In this document: positions 47,564 to 56,141 of the stretch, piece after piece
Numbering within the stretch: the stretch's first letter is position 1
Layout of the letters: each line of letters begins with the position of its first letter
Assembly (NCBI GenBank): GCA_005503085.1
Contig: SCOI01000027.1
Location: 1 to 64,000, forward strand
Reading direction: 5' to 3'
Length of the DNA: 64,000 nt
Source of the DNA: Burkholderiales bacterium C2
Lineage (GTDB): Bacteria > Pseudomonadota > Gammaproteobacteria > Burkholderiales > Burkholderiaceae_C
The notes under the pieces: model-generated
The model's input: only the letters and a program-made list of their open reading frames with translations
Told to the model about the DNA's origin: nothing
Databases searched by the model: none
Position numbers and translations under genes: made by a program

Positions 47564-47920
47564 TCAGTCGCGCCCCGGGAACAGGCGCTCGATCACCACA
47601 TCGATCAGCATGCCGCACAGGCTGTAGATCAGCGAGCCGATCAGCGCGGCCCAGAAGCCGGTGACTCTCAGGCCGTCGAGCACCGAGGCGGCGGCCCAGA
47701 ACATCAGCGCATTGATGATGAAGAGGAACAGCCCCAAGGTGATCACCGTGACCGGCAGGGTCAGCAGCACCAGGATGGGCCGCAGCAAGGTGTTCAGCAG
47801 GCCCAGCACCAGGGCCGCGATCAGCGCGGCGCCATAGCTGGTGACGACCACACCGGGGTAGAGGGCGGCCACCAGCAGCAGGGCGCCGGCGAGCAAGAAC
47901 CATCGCGTCAAGGTTTTCAT
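47564..47920 (-). CDS. YvlD-like / phage-holin-family four-helix membrane protein
   Basis: Small membrane protein of 118 residues with four hydrophobic helices. Start ATG 47920 (MKTLTRWFLLAGALLLVAALYPGV) is preferred to an upstream ATG. The family signature is ALVLGLLNTLLRPILVLLTLPVTVITLGLFLFIINALMFW. Automated pipelines often name it holin, but similar chromosomal genes (YvlD in Bacillus) are not phage lysis genes and are tied to envelope stress. No phage genes are nearby. Confidence 0.85.
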   Translation of the reverse strand: MKTLTRWFLLAGALLLVAALYPGVVVTSYGAALIAALVLGLLNTLLRPILVLLTLPVTVITLGLFLFIINALMFWAAASVLDGLRVTGFWAALIGSLIYSLCGMLIDVVIERLFPGRD

Positions 47921-48019
47921 GCCGCCTAGCATACAAGCGGGCGATGACGCGGCAGGACTTCACGAATCGGGTCTTTCCCCTGGGGGCTTGCCGATTGATC
48001 TGGCGCAAACCCTGGCATA

Positions 48020-48208
48020 CTCGCGGCCAACCGAAAGGGGAGTAGCTACACGACGCCTTGTCGTGGCGGCCGTCCGTCATTACGTTGCCAGCGCCCGCTG
48101 GCATCCGGACCCCGCAGCTGGTGGATGTGTCCCCCACATCCGCATCCTGCCCCGCAAGACCTTTCGGTCCGTTGCTTCATCAACTTTTCTACTTGCGGGA
48201 GTCTCTGC
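48020..48208 (+). promoter_or_regulatory. yybP-ykoY (manganese) riboswitch with Shine-Dalgarno-masking stem
   Basis: The conserved loop AAAGGGGAGTAGCTA lies at 48035-48048, followed by a CACGAC/GTCGTG stem (48049-48065), the second conserved segment CGTCATTACG (48075-48084), and stems TGCCAG/CTGGCA (48086-48103) and GGATGTG/CACATCC (48123-48141). Downstream, CCCGCAAG (48151-48158) is complementary to CTTGCGGG (48192-48199), which contains most of the GGGAG ribosome-binding site of the next gene. The element and the Alx/TerC gene it precedes are a known pair. Boundaries are approximate. Confidence 0.85.
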
Positions 48209-49186
48209 ATGAGCTCGATTGCGCCCCTGTGGCTGTGGATTTTCTTTGCCGGCTCGGTGCTGGTGGCCTTGTTCGTCGACTTCGTCGTGCTGCGCAAGCA
48301 GGGCGCGCACGAGGTCAGCGTCAAGGAGGCGATCAACTGGTCGCTGGTCTGGGTGGCCCTGAGCCTGGCCTTCAACGGCCTGTTCTGGTGGGCCGTCAAG
48401 GACAGCACCGGCGACGCCGATCTGGCCACGACCAAATCGCTGGAATTCCTGACCGGCTATCTGATCGAGAAGTCGCTGGCGGTGGACAACATCTTTGTCT
48501 TCCTGATGATCTTCACCTACTTCTCGGTGCCGCCGGCCTACCAGAAGCGGGTGCTGATGTACGGCATCATCGGCGCCATCGTGCTGCGCACCGTGATGAT
48601 TCTGGTCGGCAGCTGGCTGATCGCGCAGTTCCACTGGGTGCTCTATGTCTTCGGCGCCTTCCTGCTGATCACCGGCATCAAGATGTGGTGGGCCGCCGGT
48701 CAGGAACCCGATCTGGAGAGCAATCCGGCGCTCAAGCTGCTGCGCCGCCTGATCCCGGTCAGCCAGAACTTCGATGGCGAGCGCTTCTTCACCAAGGAGA
48801 ACGGCAAGCGCCTGGCCACGCCGCTGCTGTTGGTGATCGCGCTGGTGGGTGTCACCGATGTGATCTTCGCGGTCGACTCGATCCCGGCGATCTTCGCGAT
48901 CACCAACGATCCCTTCATCGTGCTGACCTCCAATATCTTCGCCATCCTGGGTCTGCGGGCGATGTACTTCCTGCTCGCCGCAATGGCCGCCAAGTTCCAT
49001 CTGCTGAGCTATGGCCTGGCCGTGGTGCTGGCCTTCATCGGCACGAAGATGATGCTGATCGATGTGATCAAGATCCCGGTGCTGGCCTCGCTGGGCGTGG
49101 TGGTCGCGATCCTGGCCGTGACCATGGTGCTGAGCCTGCGCACCGCGCCGAAGATCACGAGCACCGAGCAGGCCGGCGAGCGCTGA
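48209..49186 (+). CDS. Alx/TerC-family manganese-linked membrane protein
   Basis: Integral membrane protein of 325 residues with about nine hydrophobic segments. Start ATG 48209 (MSSIAPLWLWIFFAGSVLVALFVDFVVLRK) follows GGGAG by seven bases. TerC hallmarks are FLTGYLIEKSLAVDNIFVFLMIFTYF and VTDVIFAVDSIPAIFAITNDPFIVLTSN, whose Asp and Asn residues probably bind metal. E. coli Alx, with the same riboswitch, affects manganese export. It is longer than the other TerC protein of this window (242 residues) and belongs to a different branch. Two hairpins follow. Confidence 0.93.
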   Translation: MSSIAPLWLWIFFAGSVLVALFVDFVVLRKQGAHEVSVKEAINWSLVWVALSLAFNGLFWWAVKDSTGDADLATTKSLEFLTGYLIEKSLAVDNIFVFLMIFTYFSVPPAYQKRVLMYGIIGAIVLRTVMILVGSWLIAQFHWVLYVFGAFLLITGIKMWWAAGQEPDLESNPALKLLRRLIPVSQNFDGERFFTKENGKRLATPLLLVIALVGVTDVIFAVDSIPAIFAITNDPFIVLTSNIFAILGLRAMYFLLAAMAAKFHLLSYGLAVVLAFIGTKMMLIDVIKIPVLASLGVVVAILAVTMVLSLRTAPKITSTEQAGER

Positions 49187-49209
49187 GCCCGCGCCGAGCC
49201 CGGCGCCCC

Positions 49210-49271
49210 GGACGGCGAACGCCGTCCATCCATCTCCCACACAGCCCCCGGCGGTTCGCCCCGGGGGCTGT
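49210..49271 (+). terminator. Two hairpins after the Alx gene
   Basis: GGACGGC/GCCGTCC (49210-49227) and an 11-bp stem ACAGCCCCCGG/CCGGGGGCTGT (49241-49271). The second is strong but lacks a T-tract, so termination may be partial. Confidence 0.55.
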
Positions 49272-49321
49272 CGCATTCTGGGGACGGTCAGCGCGGGATC
49301 TTGGTAGAAATGCCCATAAGT

Positions 49322-49340
49322 AATAGGAATAGTTCGCATT
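49322..49340. promoter_or_regulatory. Fur-box-like operator upstream of tonB
   Basis: AATAGGAATAGTTCGCATT; read on the minus strand AATGCGAACTATTCCTATT, which agrees with about 12 of 19 positions of the palindromic Fur site. It lies in an AT-rich patch 48 bases before the tonB start. The iron-uptake genes downstream support the call. Confidence 0.6.
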
Positions 49341-49388
49341 AATGTTACGATTCCGGCCGATCTCAATCCTTGCGTTCGCGCCTTTGCT

Positions 49389-49994
49389 GTGACTCAAGCC
49401 ACTCTTGCCGCCCGACCCGGCGGCGTCCCGGAAGCACCGCGCGCGGCGGCGGCCCTGCCGACGCCTCGGATCACTGCGCCGGCGCCGGTCGATGAGCTGG
49501 GCCCCACCGCGCGCCGCGTGCTGACCGGCGGCGTGCTGGCCGCCCATGTGCTGGGCGGCTGGGCCTTGCTGCAGGTCGATGCGGTGCGGCAGGCGGTGAT
49601 CGAAGCGGCGCCCATCATGGTCAGCCTGATCGATGCGCCAGCGCCGCCCAAGCCCGCGCCGCCACCGGCCCCTCCGGCACCGCCGGCCCAGGTGGCGCCC
49701 GCCGTGCCCCGGCAGATCCCGCCCAGCGCGGTGCGCTATGTGGTCGAGCCACGCCTGACCGTACCGCTGCTGTCGCGCCGCCTGGGCGAGCAGGGCCTGG
49801 TGCATCTGCGCATCGTCGTCGACGCACGCGGCCAGCTGAAGGAGGCCTCGCTGAAGAAGTCCTCGGGCTTTGCCCGCATCGATCAGCAGGCCTTGCAAGA
49901 CATCCGCAGCGCCCGCTTCGCACCCTATCTCGACAACGGCCAGCCGATCGAATGGGAAACCACCGCCCTGCTGTCCTACGAGCTGGACCGCTGA
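49389..49994 (+). CDS. tonB: Energy transducer TonB
   Basis: Periplasm-spanning protein of 201 residues that conveys proton-motive force to outer-membrane receptors. Starts at GTG 49389. One membrane helix (VLTGGVLAAHVLGGWALLQVDAV, ~44-66), a short Pro-rich spacer (APPKPAPPPAPPAPPA) and a C-terminal TonB domain (VEPRLTVPLLSRRLGEQGLVHLRIVVDARGQL to LLSYELDR). It is shorter than E. coli TonB (239 residues), mainly in the spacer. exbB follows after 27 bases; a Fur-like box lies upstream. Confidence 0.92.
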   Translation: MTQATLAARPGGVPEAPRAAAALPTPRITAPAPVDELGPTARRVLTGGVLAAHVLGGWALLQVDAVRQAVIEAAPIMVSLIDAPAPPKPAPPPAPPAPPAQVAPAVPRQIPPSAVRYVVEPRLTVPLLSRRLGEQGLVHLRIVVDARGQLKEASLKKSSGFARIDQQALQDIRSARFAPYLDNGQPIEWETTALLSYELDR

Positions 49995-50021
49995 ACCAGA
50001 ACACCAAGAACCCTGAGCATC

Positions 50022-50795
50022 ATGGACGTCACCACCGCCACCACCACCGTCAACTCCGCCCAGGCCATGGGCTTCGGTCACTTCATCACCCAGGCCGATT
50101 TCGTCGGCAAATTCCTCTTCGGGGTGCTGGTGCTGATGTCGGTCGCCTCCTGGGCGCTGATCATCGCCAAGGGCCTGACCCAGTACCTGCGCAACAAGCG
50201 CAGCACCGGCTTCCTGGACTTTTTCTGGAACGCCCGCTCGCTGGACGCGGTGCAGGCCGAGCTGAACACCCATGGCGCACGCGATCCCTTCTCGCACCTC
50301 AGCGCCCATGCACTGCACGCCCAGGCCCACCATGCCCGCCACGGCTCGGCCCGGCTGGCCGAGGCCGGCACGGCCAATGACTTCATCACCCGCACCATCA
50401 AGAAAGTGCTGGACGAGGAGACCACGCGGCTGGAGTCGGGCCTGACCACGCTGGCCACCATTGGCGCGACCGCCCCCTTCGTCGGCCTGTTCGGCACGGT
50501 CTGGGGCGTCTACCACGCGCTGCTGGCCATCGGCATGAGCGGCTCGGGCACGCTAGACAAGGTGGCCGGCCCGGTCGGCGAGGCGCTGATCATGACCGGC
50601 ATCGGCCTGGCCGTCGCGATCCCCGCCGTGATGGCCTACAACGCCTTCAGCCGCAGCAACCGCGTGCTGTCGGCCCGGCTGGATGCTTTCGCCTACGAGC
50701 TGCACAGCTTCCTGACCTTGGGCGAGGCGCCCGGCGCCACGGCCCAGGGCCAGGCCGCCAATGTGCGCCCGCTGAAGCCCGCCACCGCGTCCTGA
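50022..50795 (+). CDS. exbB: Proton channel subunit ExbB
   Basis: Inner-membrane motor subunit of 257 residues of the MotA/TolQ/ExbB family, with three membrane helices (near residues 20-45, 145-170, 185-215). Typical text is LTTLATIGATAPFVGLFGTVWGVYHALLAIG and VAGPVGEALIMTGIGLAVAIPAVMAYNAF, including the conserved Glu and Thr positions. The cytoplasmic loop ends DEETTRLESGL. exbD starts ten bases downstream. Confidence 0.96.
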   Translation: MDVTTATTTVNSAQAMGFGHFITQADFVGKFLFGVLVLMSVASWALIIAKGLTQYLRNKRSTGFLDFFWNARSLDAVQAELNTHGARDPFSHLSAHALHAQAHHARHGSARLAEAGTANDFITRTIKKVLDEETTRLESGLTTLATIGATAPFVGLFGTVWGVYHALLAIGMSGSGTLDKVAGPVGEALIMTGIGLAVAIPAVMAYNAFSRSNRVLSARLDAFAYELHSFLTLGEAPGATAQGQAANVRPLKPATAS

Positions 50796-50805
50796 GGAGC
50801 CCACG

Positions 50806-51225
50806 ATGGCATTCGCTTCCTTTGACAACAAGCGCGGCGGCGGGCCTATGGCCGAGATCAATATGGTGCCGCTGATCGATGTGATGCTGGTGCTGCTGGT
50901 GATCTTCATCGTCACCGCGCCGCTCTTGACCCATGCGGTCAAGCTCGACCTGCCCAAGGTCAGCTCGGCGGCCAACGAGCTGCAGCCCGACAAGATCGAG
51001 TTCGCGATCGACGCCGCCGGCCAGCGCTTCTGGAACGGTGAACCGGTCTCGCGCGAGGACGCAGCCCAGCGCTTCGCCGCCGAGGGCACCAAGCCGGTCC
51101 AGCCCGAAGTCCATCTGCGCGCCGATCAGAACGTCGCCTACCGCCTGGTCGCCGAAACCCTGGCCGACGCGTCCAAGGCCGGCCTGAGCAAGGTCGGCTT
51201 CGTCAGCGAGCCCGAGCGGCCCTAG
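50806..51225 (+). CDS. exbD: Proton channel subunit ExbD
   Basis: Single-helix motor subunit of 139 residues. The membrane helix begins with the proton-conducting Asp: MAEINMVPLIDVMLVLLVIFIVTAPLL. The periplasmic domain includes EVHLRADQNVAYRLVAETLADASKAGLSKVGFVSEPE. It forms a complete tonB-exbB-exbD set, and a siderophore receptor gene follows after 95 bases. Confidence 0.96.
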   Translation: MAFASFDNKRGGGPMAEINMVPLIDVMLVLLVIFIVTAPLLTHAVKLDLPKVSSAANELQPDKIEFAIDAAGQRFWNGEPVSREDAAQRFAAEGTKPVQPEVHLRADQNVAYRLVAETLADASKAGLSKVGFVSEPERP

Positions 51226-51320
51226 CACCCCACCCCGATTTCAAGAACAAGGCGGCCAAGCCATCGCCAGGCCGTCATGGGCAGCGCCTTGCCCACCCCT
51301 CATCAAACTGGAGAGTCCTC

Positions 51321-53567
51321 ATGTCCCGCATCAAACACAAGGCCACCTTGCTCCCCTTGGGCGCCCTGGCCGCCGGCTTCGGCCTGGCCTCCGCAGCCAT
51401 CGCTCAGACCCCGCCCGCCGAACCGACCAAGACCGAGAGCGCCCTGCCCGTGGTGCGCGCCAAGGCCAGCGCCGAACGCGCCGGCAAGGACGACTACCAG
51501 GCCACCGAGACCCGCATCGGCAAGGGCAAGCAGGAACTGCGCGACATTCCGCAGTCGGTGACCGTGGTGACGGAGAAGCTGATCGATGACCGCAATCTGG
51601 ACACACTGCGGGAAGTGCTGAAGAACACCTCGGGCATTACCTTCCTGGCAGCCGAGGGTGGCGAGGAAGACATCCGCCTGCGCGGCTTCCCCTTGCAAGC
51701 TTCTGGCGATGTGTTCATTGATGGCATGCGTGACCCGGCCTTCTACGAGCGCGACACCTTCTTCTATGACCGCCTCGAGGTGCTGCGCGGCTCGGCCGCG
51801 CTGACCTTCGGTCGCGGCTCCACCGGCGGCGCGGTCAACCAGGTCACCAAACAACCTCGCCTGCTCAACGAGCACCAGATCGATGCCACGGTGTCCAGCC
51901 ACAACGGCGTGCGCGTGGTTGGTGATTTCAATGCCAAGATGAGCGAGTCCTCGGCATTGCGCGTCGGCACCATGTTCGATAACGCCGACAACGACGGCAC
52001 CGGTGCTCGCACCGACAAGATCGGCCTGGCCGGCGTCTATCGCTGGGGTATCGGTGAACGCGACGAGTTCTCGGTGGGTGTCTACCACCTGGACAACAAC
52101 AACGGCATCAACTACGGCATGCCGTACATCCGGCCGACCTTGACCGCCCCCGTCGGAAGCACGACGTTGTTGCCGCTGGATCCCAAGGCCTATTACGGCA
52201 TGGCCAGCGACAAGAACGAAGGTCAAGCCAGCAGCCTGACCGGCACCCATGTGCATCGTTTCGGTCAGAACATGGAACTCGTGACCCGTCTGCGTGTGTC
52301 CGACTATGCGCGCGACCAGCGCTCCGGCACCGTGCGATTTGCTGGTGCGGCGATGCAACCCGGTGGCGTTGCGGTGAGCCTGGCCACCTTCGGTCCGAGC
52401 ACCGTGATCACCCGCGGCACCCACAACAAGACCCAGGACATGCAGACCGTGTACGGGCAGAGCGATTTCAGCGGCAAGTTCGCAGCGCTTGGCATGAAAC
52501 ACGATCTGCTGGCGGGCGTGGACTTCGCACAGGAAAAGAAGCAGGTCTTCGCGGCCCGCAGCGCTGCCCAAGGCGGCGTCAACATCACCAAGCCGACCAC
52601 CACGGTCGGCCGACCCGATGACGGTGCCTCGGTCAATGAAGACAGTCGCGTGATGCGCACGGCCAACGAATACACCGCGCGCGGTACGGGCCTCTACCTG
52701 CAGGACACGATTGAACTGGCGCCGCAGTGGAAGCTGCTGGCCGGCCTGCGTTATGACCGACTGACCGGGGACTACGACGCTTTCGCGATTCCCAACGCTG
52801 CGCCCGGCCCGGTCACCAAGTCCAGCTACCGCATGAAGGTCTCGGAGTGGAGCAAGCGCCTGGGTCTGCTGTTCCAGCCGAATGAGCGCATGTCCTTCCA
52901 TGCCTCGGCGGCGACCTCGTTCAATACCTCGGGCGATGCCTATTCGCTCAGCCCCAGCAATGTCAACATCGATCCCGAGCAGGCCATCAACGTCGAGCTC
53001 GGTGCCAAGATTGACTCGGCCGACGGCCGGCTGAGCACCCGCGTCGCGGTGTTCCGCTCGACCAAGCTGCATGAGCGCAATACTGATCCGCTGCTGACCG
53101 ATGTCGTGACCCTGTCCGGCAAGCGTCATGTGGCCGGTATCGAGCTGGATGTCAACGGCCGCATCACCCCGCAATGGGAGGTGTTCGCCAGCTATATGTG
53201 GATGCCGGTCGCCAACATCGACATCAGCAGCGCCACCGGCGGCGAGGTCCAGGGCAGCCGCCCTTCGCTGACCCCGAAACACACCGGTACCTTGTGGACA
53301 ACCTATCAGCTGACGCCGCGCATCCGCATCGGTGGCGGTTTGACCGCTCGCAGCTCGCAGACACCGCTGCGCAACCCCGGCTTCGCCGTGCCCAAGTTCG
53401 TTATCGGCGACGTGATGGCCGAGTACCAGGCGATCCAGGACAAGCTGATCTTCAAGCTCAACGTCAGCAATATCGGCAACAAGCTGTATGCCGATTCTCT
53501 GTATCCGGGTCACTACGTGCCCGGCGCGGGCCGCATCGCATCGTTGACCGGCACCTACAAGTTCTGA
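51321..53567 (+). CDS. TonB-dependent siderophore receptor (Fiu/FhuA-like)
   Basis: Outer-membrane receptor of 748 residues with signal peptide ending AIAQT (~residue 29). The plug (about 50-180) shows the siderophore-receptor signature: RDIPQSVTVVTEKLIDDRNLDTLREVLKNTSGITFLAAEGGEEDIRLRGFP and RLEVLRGSAALTFGRGSTGGAVNQVTKQP. The barrel ends IASLTGTYKF with a C-terminal Phe. Similarity in style to Fiu/PiuA catecholate receptors is supported by the PiuC-type gene next door. Codon use is slightly more relaxed than in neighbours. Confidence 0.92.
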   Translation: MSRIKHKATLLPLGALAAGFGLASAAIAQTPPAEPTKTESALPVVRAKASAERAGKDDYQATETRIGKGKQELRDIPQSVTVVTEKLIDDRNLDTLREVLKNTSGITFLAAEGGEEDIRLRGFPLQASGDVFIDGMRDPAFYERDTFFYDRLEVLRGSAALTFGRGSTGGAVNQVTKQPRLLNEHQIDATVSSHNGVRVVGDFNAKMSESSALRVGTMFDNADNDGTGARTDKIGLAGVYRWGIGERDEFSVGVYHLDNNNGINYGMPYIRPTLTAPVGSTTLLPLDPKAYYGMASDKNEGQASSLTGTHVHRFGQNMELVTRLRVSDYARDQRSGTVRFAGAAMQPGGVAVSLATFGPSTVITRGTHNKTQDMQTVYGQSDFSGKFAALGMKHDLLAGVDFAQEKKQVFAARSAAQGGVNITKPTTTVGRPDDGASVNEDSRVMRTANEYTARGTGLYLQDTIELAPQWKLLAGLRYDRLTGDYDAFAIPNAAPGPVTKSSYRMKVSEWSKRLGLLFQPNERMSFHASAATSFNTSGDAYSLSPSNVNIDPEQAINVELGAKIDSADGRLSTRVAVFRSTKLHERNTDPLLTDVVTLSGKRHVAGIELDVNGRITPQWEVFASYMWMPVANIDISSATGGEVQGSRPSLTPKHTGTLWTTYQLTPRIRIGGGLTARSSQTPLRNPGFAVPKFVIGDVMAEYQAIQDKLIFKLNVSNIGNKLYADSLYPGHYVPGAGRIASLTGTYKF

Positions 53568-53577
53568 CGCGCCGCAA

Positions 53578-53654
53578 GAGCCGGCTGCGGCCGGCTCGCT
53601 AAACTTCTCTTCGAAGAGGCCTTTGTTGGCCCGGGCTTGCCCCGGGCCTTTTTT
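53578..53654 (+). terminator. Double hairpin terminator after siderophore receptor
   Basis: GAGCCGGC/GCCGGCTC (53578-53597) followed by GGCCCGGG/CCCGGGCC (53628-53648) with six T at 53649-53654. The second is a standard intrinsic terminator. Confidence 0.88.
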
Positions 53655-53672
53655 CATAGGAACGCGTTCGCC

Positions 53673-54356
53673 ATGTTGCTGAAGATCGAGCAGGTTCTGA
53701 GCCCCGAGGTGCTGGCCCGTGCGCGCGCGCTGTTGCGCGAGGCCAGTTGGGAGGACGGGCGCAGCACCGCCGGACCACAGGCGGCGCAGGTCAAGAACAA
53801 TGAGCAGCTGAGCGCCTCCAGCCGCGAAGCAGCGGCCTTGCAGCAATTGGTGCTGCAGGCGCTGGAGCGGCACCCGATCTTCTTCTCCGCCGCACTGCCC
53901 AAGCGCGTGCTGCCCCCGCTGTTCAATCGCTATGGCGGTGCGGCCAATAGCTATGGCCCCCACGTCGACCAGGCCGTGCGCTATCTGCCCGGCGGCTCGC
54001 AGCGGGTGCGCACCGACATCTCCTGCACGCTGTTCCTGGCCGACCCCGAGGATTACGACGGCGGCGAGCTGGTGATCCAGGACACCTTTGGCGAGCAGCG
54101 CGTCAAGCTGGCCGCCGGCGACATGATCCTCTACCCCGGCACCAGCGTGCACCACGTCGCGCCGGTCACACGCGGCCAGCGCCTGGCCAGCTTCTTCTGG
54201 ATCGAGAGCATGGTGCGCAGCGACGAGCAGCGCCGCCTGCTCTACGAGATGGATATGAGCCTGATGCGGCTGCGCAGCGAGCATGGCGAGTCCGAGGCCA
54301 CGGTGCAACTGACCGGCACGTATCACAACCTGCTGCGCATGTGGGCCGACACATGA
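53673..54356 (+). CDS. piuC: Fe(II)/2-oxoglutarate dioxygenase, PKHD type (PiuC/YbiX)
   Basis: Non-haem iron dioxygenase of 227 residues. Start ATG 53673 ([24 protein letters not shown]). The facial triad is HVD in [13 protein letters not shown] plus a distal His in [12 protein letters not shown], with the Arg of TRGQR likely binding 2-oxoglutarate. YbiX/PiuC genes typically accompany Fiu/PiuA receptors, as here; the natural substrate is unknown. It overlaps the next gene by four bases. Confidence 0.9.
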   Translation: MLLKIEQVLSPEVLARARALLREASWEDGRSTAGPQAAQVKNNEQLSASSREAAALQQLVLQALERHPIFFSAALPKRVLPPLFNRYGGAANSYGPHVDQAVRYLPGGSQRVRTDISCTLFLADPEDYDGGELVIQDTFGEQRVKLAAGDMILYPGTSVHHVAPVTRGQRLASFFWIESMVRSDEQRRLLYEMDMSLMRLRSEHGESEATVQLTGTYHNLLRMWADT

Positions 54357-55468
54357 GCCTCTCCGCGCTGCAGCAGATCCCGGCCGACGTCGCCAACCTG
54401 GCCGACTTCGAGGCCCATGCGCGGGCCTGCATGAGCGAGCAGGCTTTCGCCTATCTGAATGGCGGTGCGGCCGACGAGCAGGTGCTGCGCGCCAACCGTG
54501 CGGCATGGGACGCCATCAAGCTGTGGCCGCGCGTGCTGCGCGACCTCAGCGGCGGGCACACCCGCATCACGCTGCTCGGCCGCGAGTGGCCGCAGCCGGT
54601 GGCGCTGGCGCCGATCGCCTACCAGCGGCTTGCCCACCCCGACGGCGAGCTGGCCAGCGCCTATGCCGCCGCCGCGCAGGGCGCCGGCTTGATACTCAGC
54701 GCCCAGGCCAGCATGCCGATGCAGGGCGTGGCCCAAGCCATGCTGAGCGAGGCGGATCGCGGCCCGCTGTGGTTCCAGCTCTACTGGCGCGACGACCGCG
54801 ACTTCATGCGGGAGCTGCTGCAGCGCATCGAGGCGGCCGGCTTCGAAGCCCTGGTGCTGACCGTCGATGCGCCGGTGCATGGCGCGCGCGACCGCGAGCG
54901 CCGCGCCGGCTTCAAACTGCCGGACGATATCCGCGCCGTCAACCTCGGCGGGCTGAAGAAGCCGCTGGATCTGGCGCCGGGGCAGAGCGCGATGTTCGAC
55001 GGCCTGATGCCGCGCGCCGCGAAGTGGGCCGAGATCGACTGGCTGCGCCAGCACAGCCGCCTGCCGCTGCTGCTCAAGGGCGTGGCCCACCCAGAAGATG
55101 CGCGGGAGGCGCAGCGTCGTGGCGTCGCCGGCCTGATCGTTTCCAACCATGGCGGCCGCACCTTGGACGCGCTGCCGACCACGGCCGAGCTGCTGCCCAT
55201 GCTGCGCGCCACGATGGGCGAGGACTTTCCGCTGCTGGTCGACGGCGGCATCCGCCGCGGCACCGATGTGCTGAAGGCGATCGCGCTGGGGGCCGACGCG
55301 GTGCTGCTGGGCCGGCCTTATGTGCATGCGCTGGCCACCGCCGGCGCGCTCGGCGTGGCCCATGCGCTGCGCCTGTTGCGCGATGAGCTGGAGATCGCGA
55401 TGGCCTTGTGCGGCTGCAAGCAGCTCAGCGAGGCGGGGCCGCATCTGCTCTGGCAAACACGTCCGTGA
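54353..55468 (+). CDS. FMN-dependent alpha-hydroxy-acid oxidase/dehydrogenase
   Basis: Cytoplasmic TIM-barrel flavoprotein of 371 residues of the lactate dehydrogenase/glycolate oxidase family. Start ATG 54353 overlaps the dioxygenase stop (ATGA). Conserved parts are the N-terminal [36 protein letters not shown] with the FMN-binding Lys, [12 protein letters not shown] with the catalytic His, and [27 protein letters not shown]. It lacks the membrane-binding insertion of E. coli LldD, so is probably soluble. The substrate is not evident; coupling to an iron-regulated dioxygenase is unusual. Confidence 0.9.
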   Translation: MSLSALQQIPADVANLADFEAHARACMSEQAFAYLNGGAADEQVLRANRAAWDAIKLWPRVLRDLSGGHTRITLLGREWPQPVALAPIAYQRLAHPDGELASAYAAAAQGAGLILSAQASMPMQGVAQAMLSEADRGPLWFQLYWRDDRDFMRELLQRIEAAGFEALVLTVDAPVHGARDRERRAGFKLPDDIRAVNLGGLKKPLDLAPGQSAMFDGLMPRAAKWAEIDWLRQHSRLPLLLKGVAHPEDAREAQRRGVAGLIVSNHGGRTLDALPTTAELLPMLRATMGEDFPLLVDGGIRRGTDVLKAIALGADAVLLGRPYVHALATAGALGVAHALRLLRDELEIAMALCGCKQLSEAGPHLLWQTRP

Positions 55469-55665
55469 GCGCTATCTGATGCGAGGCCGCGACAAACATC
55501 GCGCTATTCCTTGCGACTTGGGGCATTCCTGCCCTAGTAAAGCCTTCTCAACGCTCTAGGCGCGCAGTACCATTGCCCTCGCTCGGTGCTAGAGAGAATT
55601 GAAGGCTCACGCGGTCTTCACCCTGACCCGGCACATCAACCAAACCCTTGATGGAGAGAATCGAA

Positions 55666-56082
55666 ATGGCAACTGCGAAGAAGGCCGCGCCCGCTAAGGC
55701 ACCCGCCAAAAAAGCGGCTCCGGCCAAGAAGGCTGCTCCGGCAGCCAAGAAGGCGGCGGCGCCCGCCAAGAAGGCCGCCGCCCCGGCAAAGAAAGCAGCT
55801 CCTGTTAAGAAGGCTGCAGCGCCGGCAAAGAAGCGCACTCCCAACGCCGCCTTCATGAAGGCACTGACCCCCAGCGCTGCGCTGGCGGCCATCGTCGGCG
55901 CAGCACCGCTGCCGCGCACCGATGTGACCAAGAAGGTCTGGGAGTACATCAAGAAGAACAATCTGCAGGACGCTGTGCAGAAGCGCATCATCGTCGCCGA
56001 TGCCAAGCTGAAGGAAATCTTCGGCAAGGCCAAGGCCGATATGTTCGAGATGACCAAGCTGATCAACAGCCATCTGAAGTGA
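55666..56082 (+). CDS. SWIB/MDM2-domain protein with histone-H1-like tail
   Basis: Small basic protein of 138 residues. Start ATG 55666 (MATAKKAAPAKAPAKKAAP), preceded by GGAGAG. Residues 2-58 are a lysine/alanine/proline repeat (AKKAAP units), like the C-terminal tail of histone H1 and of bacterial AlgP/HctB-type proteins. Residues ~62-138 form a SWIB domain: LTPSAALAAIVGAAPLPRTDVTKKVWEYIKKNNLQD to MFEMTKLINSHLK. It is probably a DNA-compacting or topology-linked nucleoid protein. Monocistronic, with its own terminator. The repetitive DNA (GCCAAGAAGGC units) makes length variation between strains likely. Confidence 0.9.
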   Translation: MATAKKAAPAKAPAKKAAPAKKAAPAAKKAAAPAKKAAAPAKKAAPVKKAAAPAKKRTPNAAFMKALTPSAALAAIVGAAPLPRTDVTKKVWEYIKKNNLQDAVQKRIIVADAKLKEIFGKAKADMFEMTKLINSHLK

Positions 56083-56117
56083 GACGCCGGCGCCTCGCGG
56101 CGCCGCGTCATACATCA

Positions 56118-56141
56118 GGCCCGGTATCCCCGGGCCTTTTT
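56118..56141. terminator. Intrinsic terminator after the SWIB gene
   Basis: GGCCCGG (56118-56124) with CCGGGCC (56130-56136), five-base loop, T5 at 56137-56141. The T-run touches the stop codon of the convergent response regulator gene. Confidence 0.88.

Noticed and set aside
47564-47920. Prophage remnant because of a holin-type product
   Set aside because: This YvlD-like family is chromosomal and widespread; no endolysin, capsid or integrase gene is nearby.
55670-55845. GCCAAGAAGGC repeats as a non-coding satellite
   Set aside because: They are in frame and encode the AKKAAP tail of the SWIB protein.
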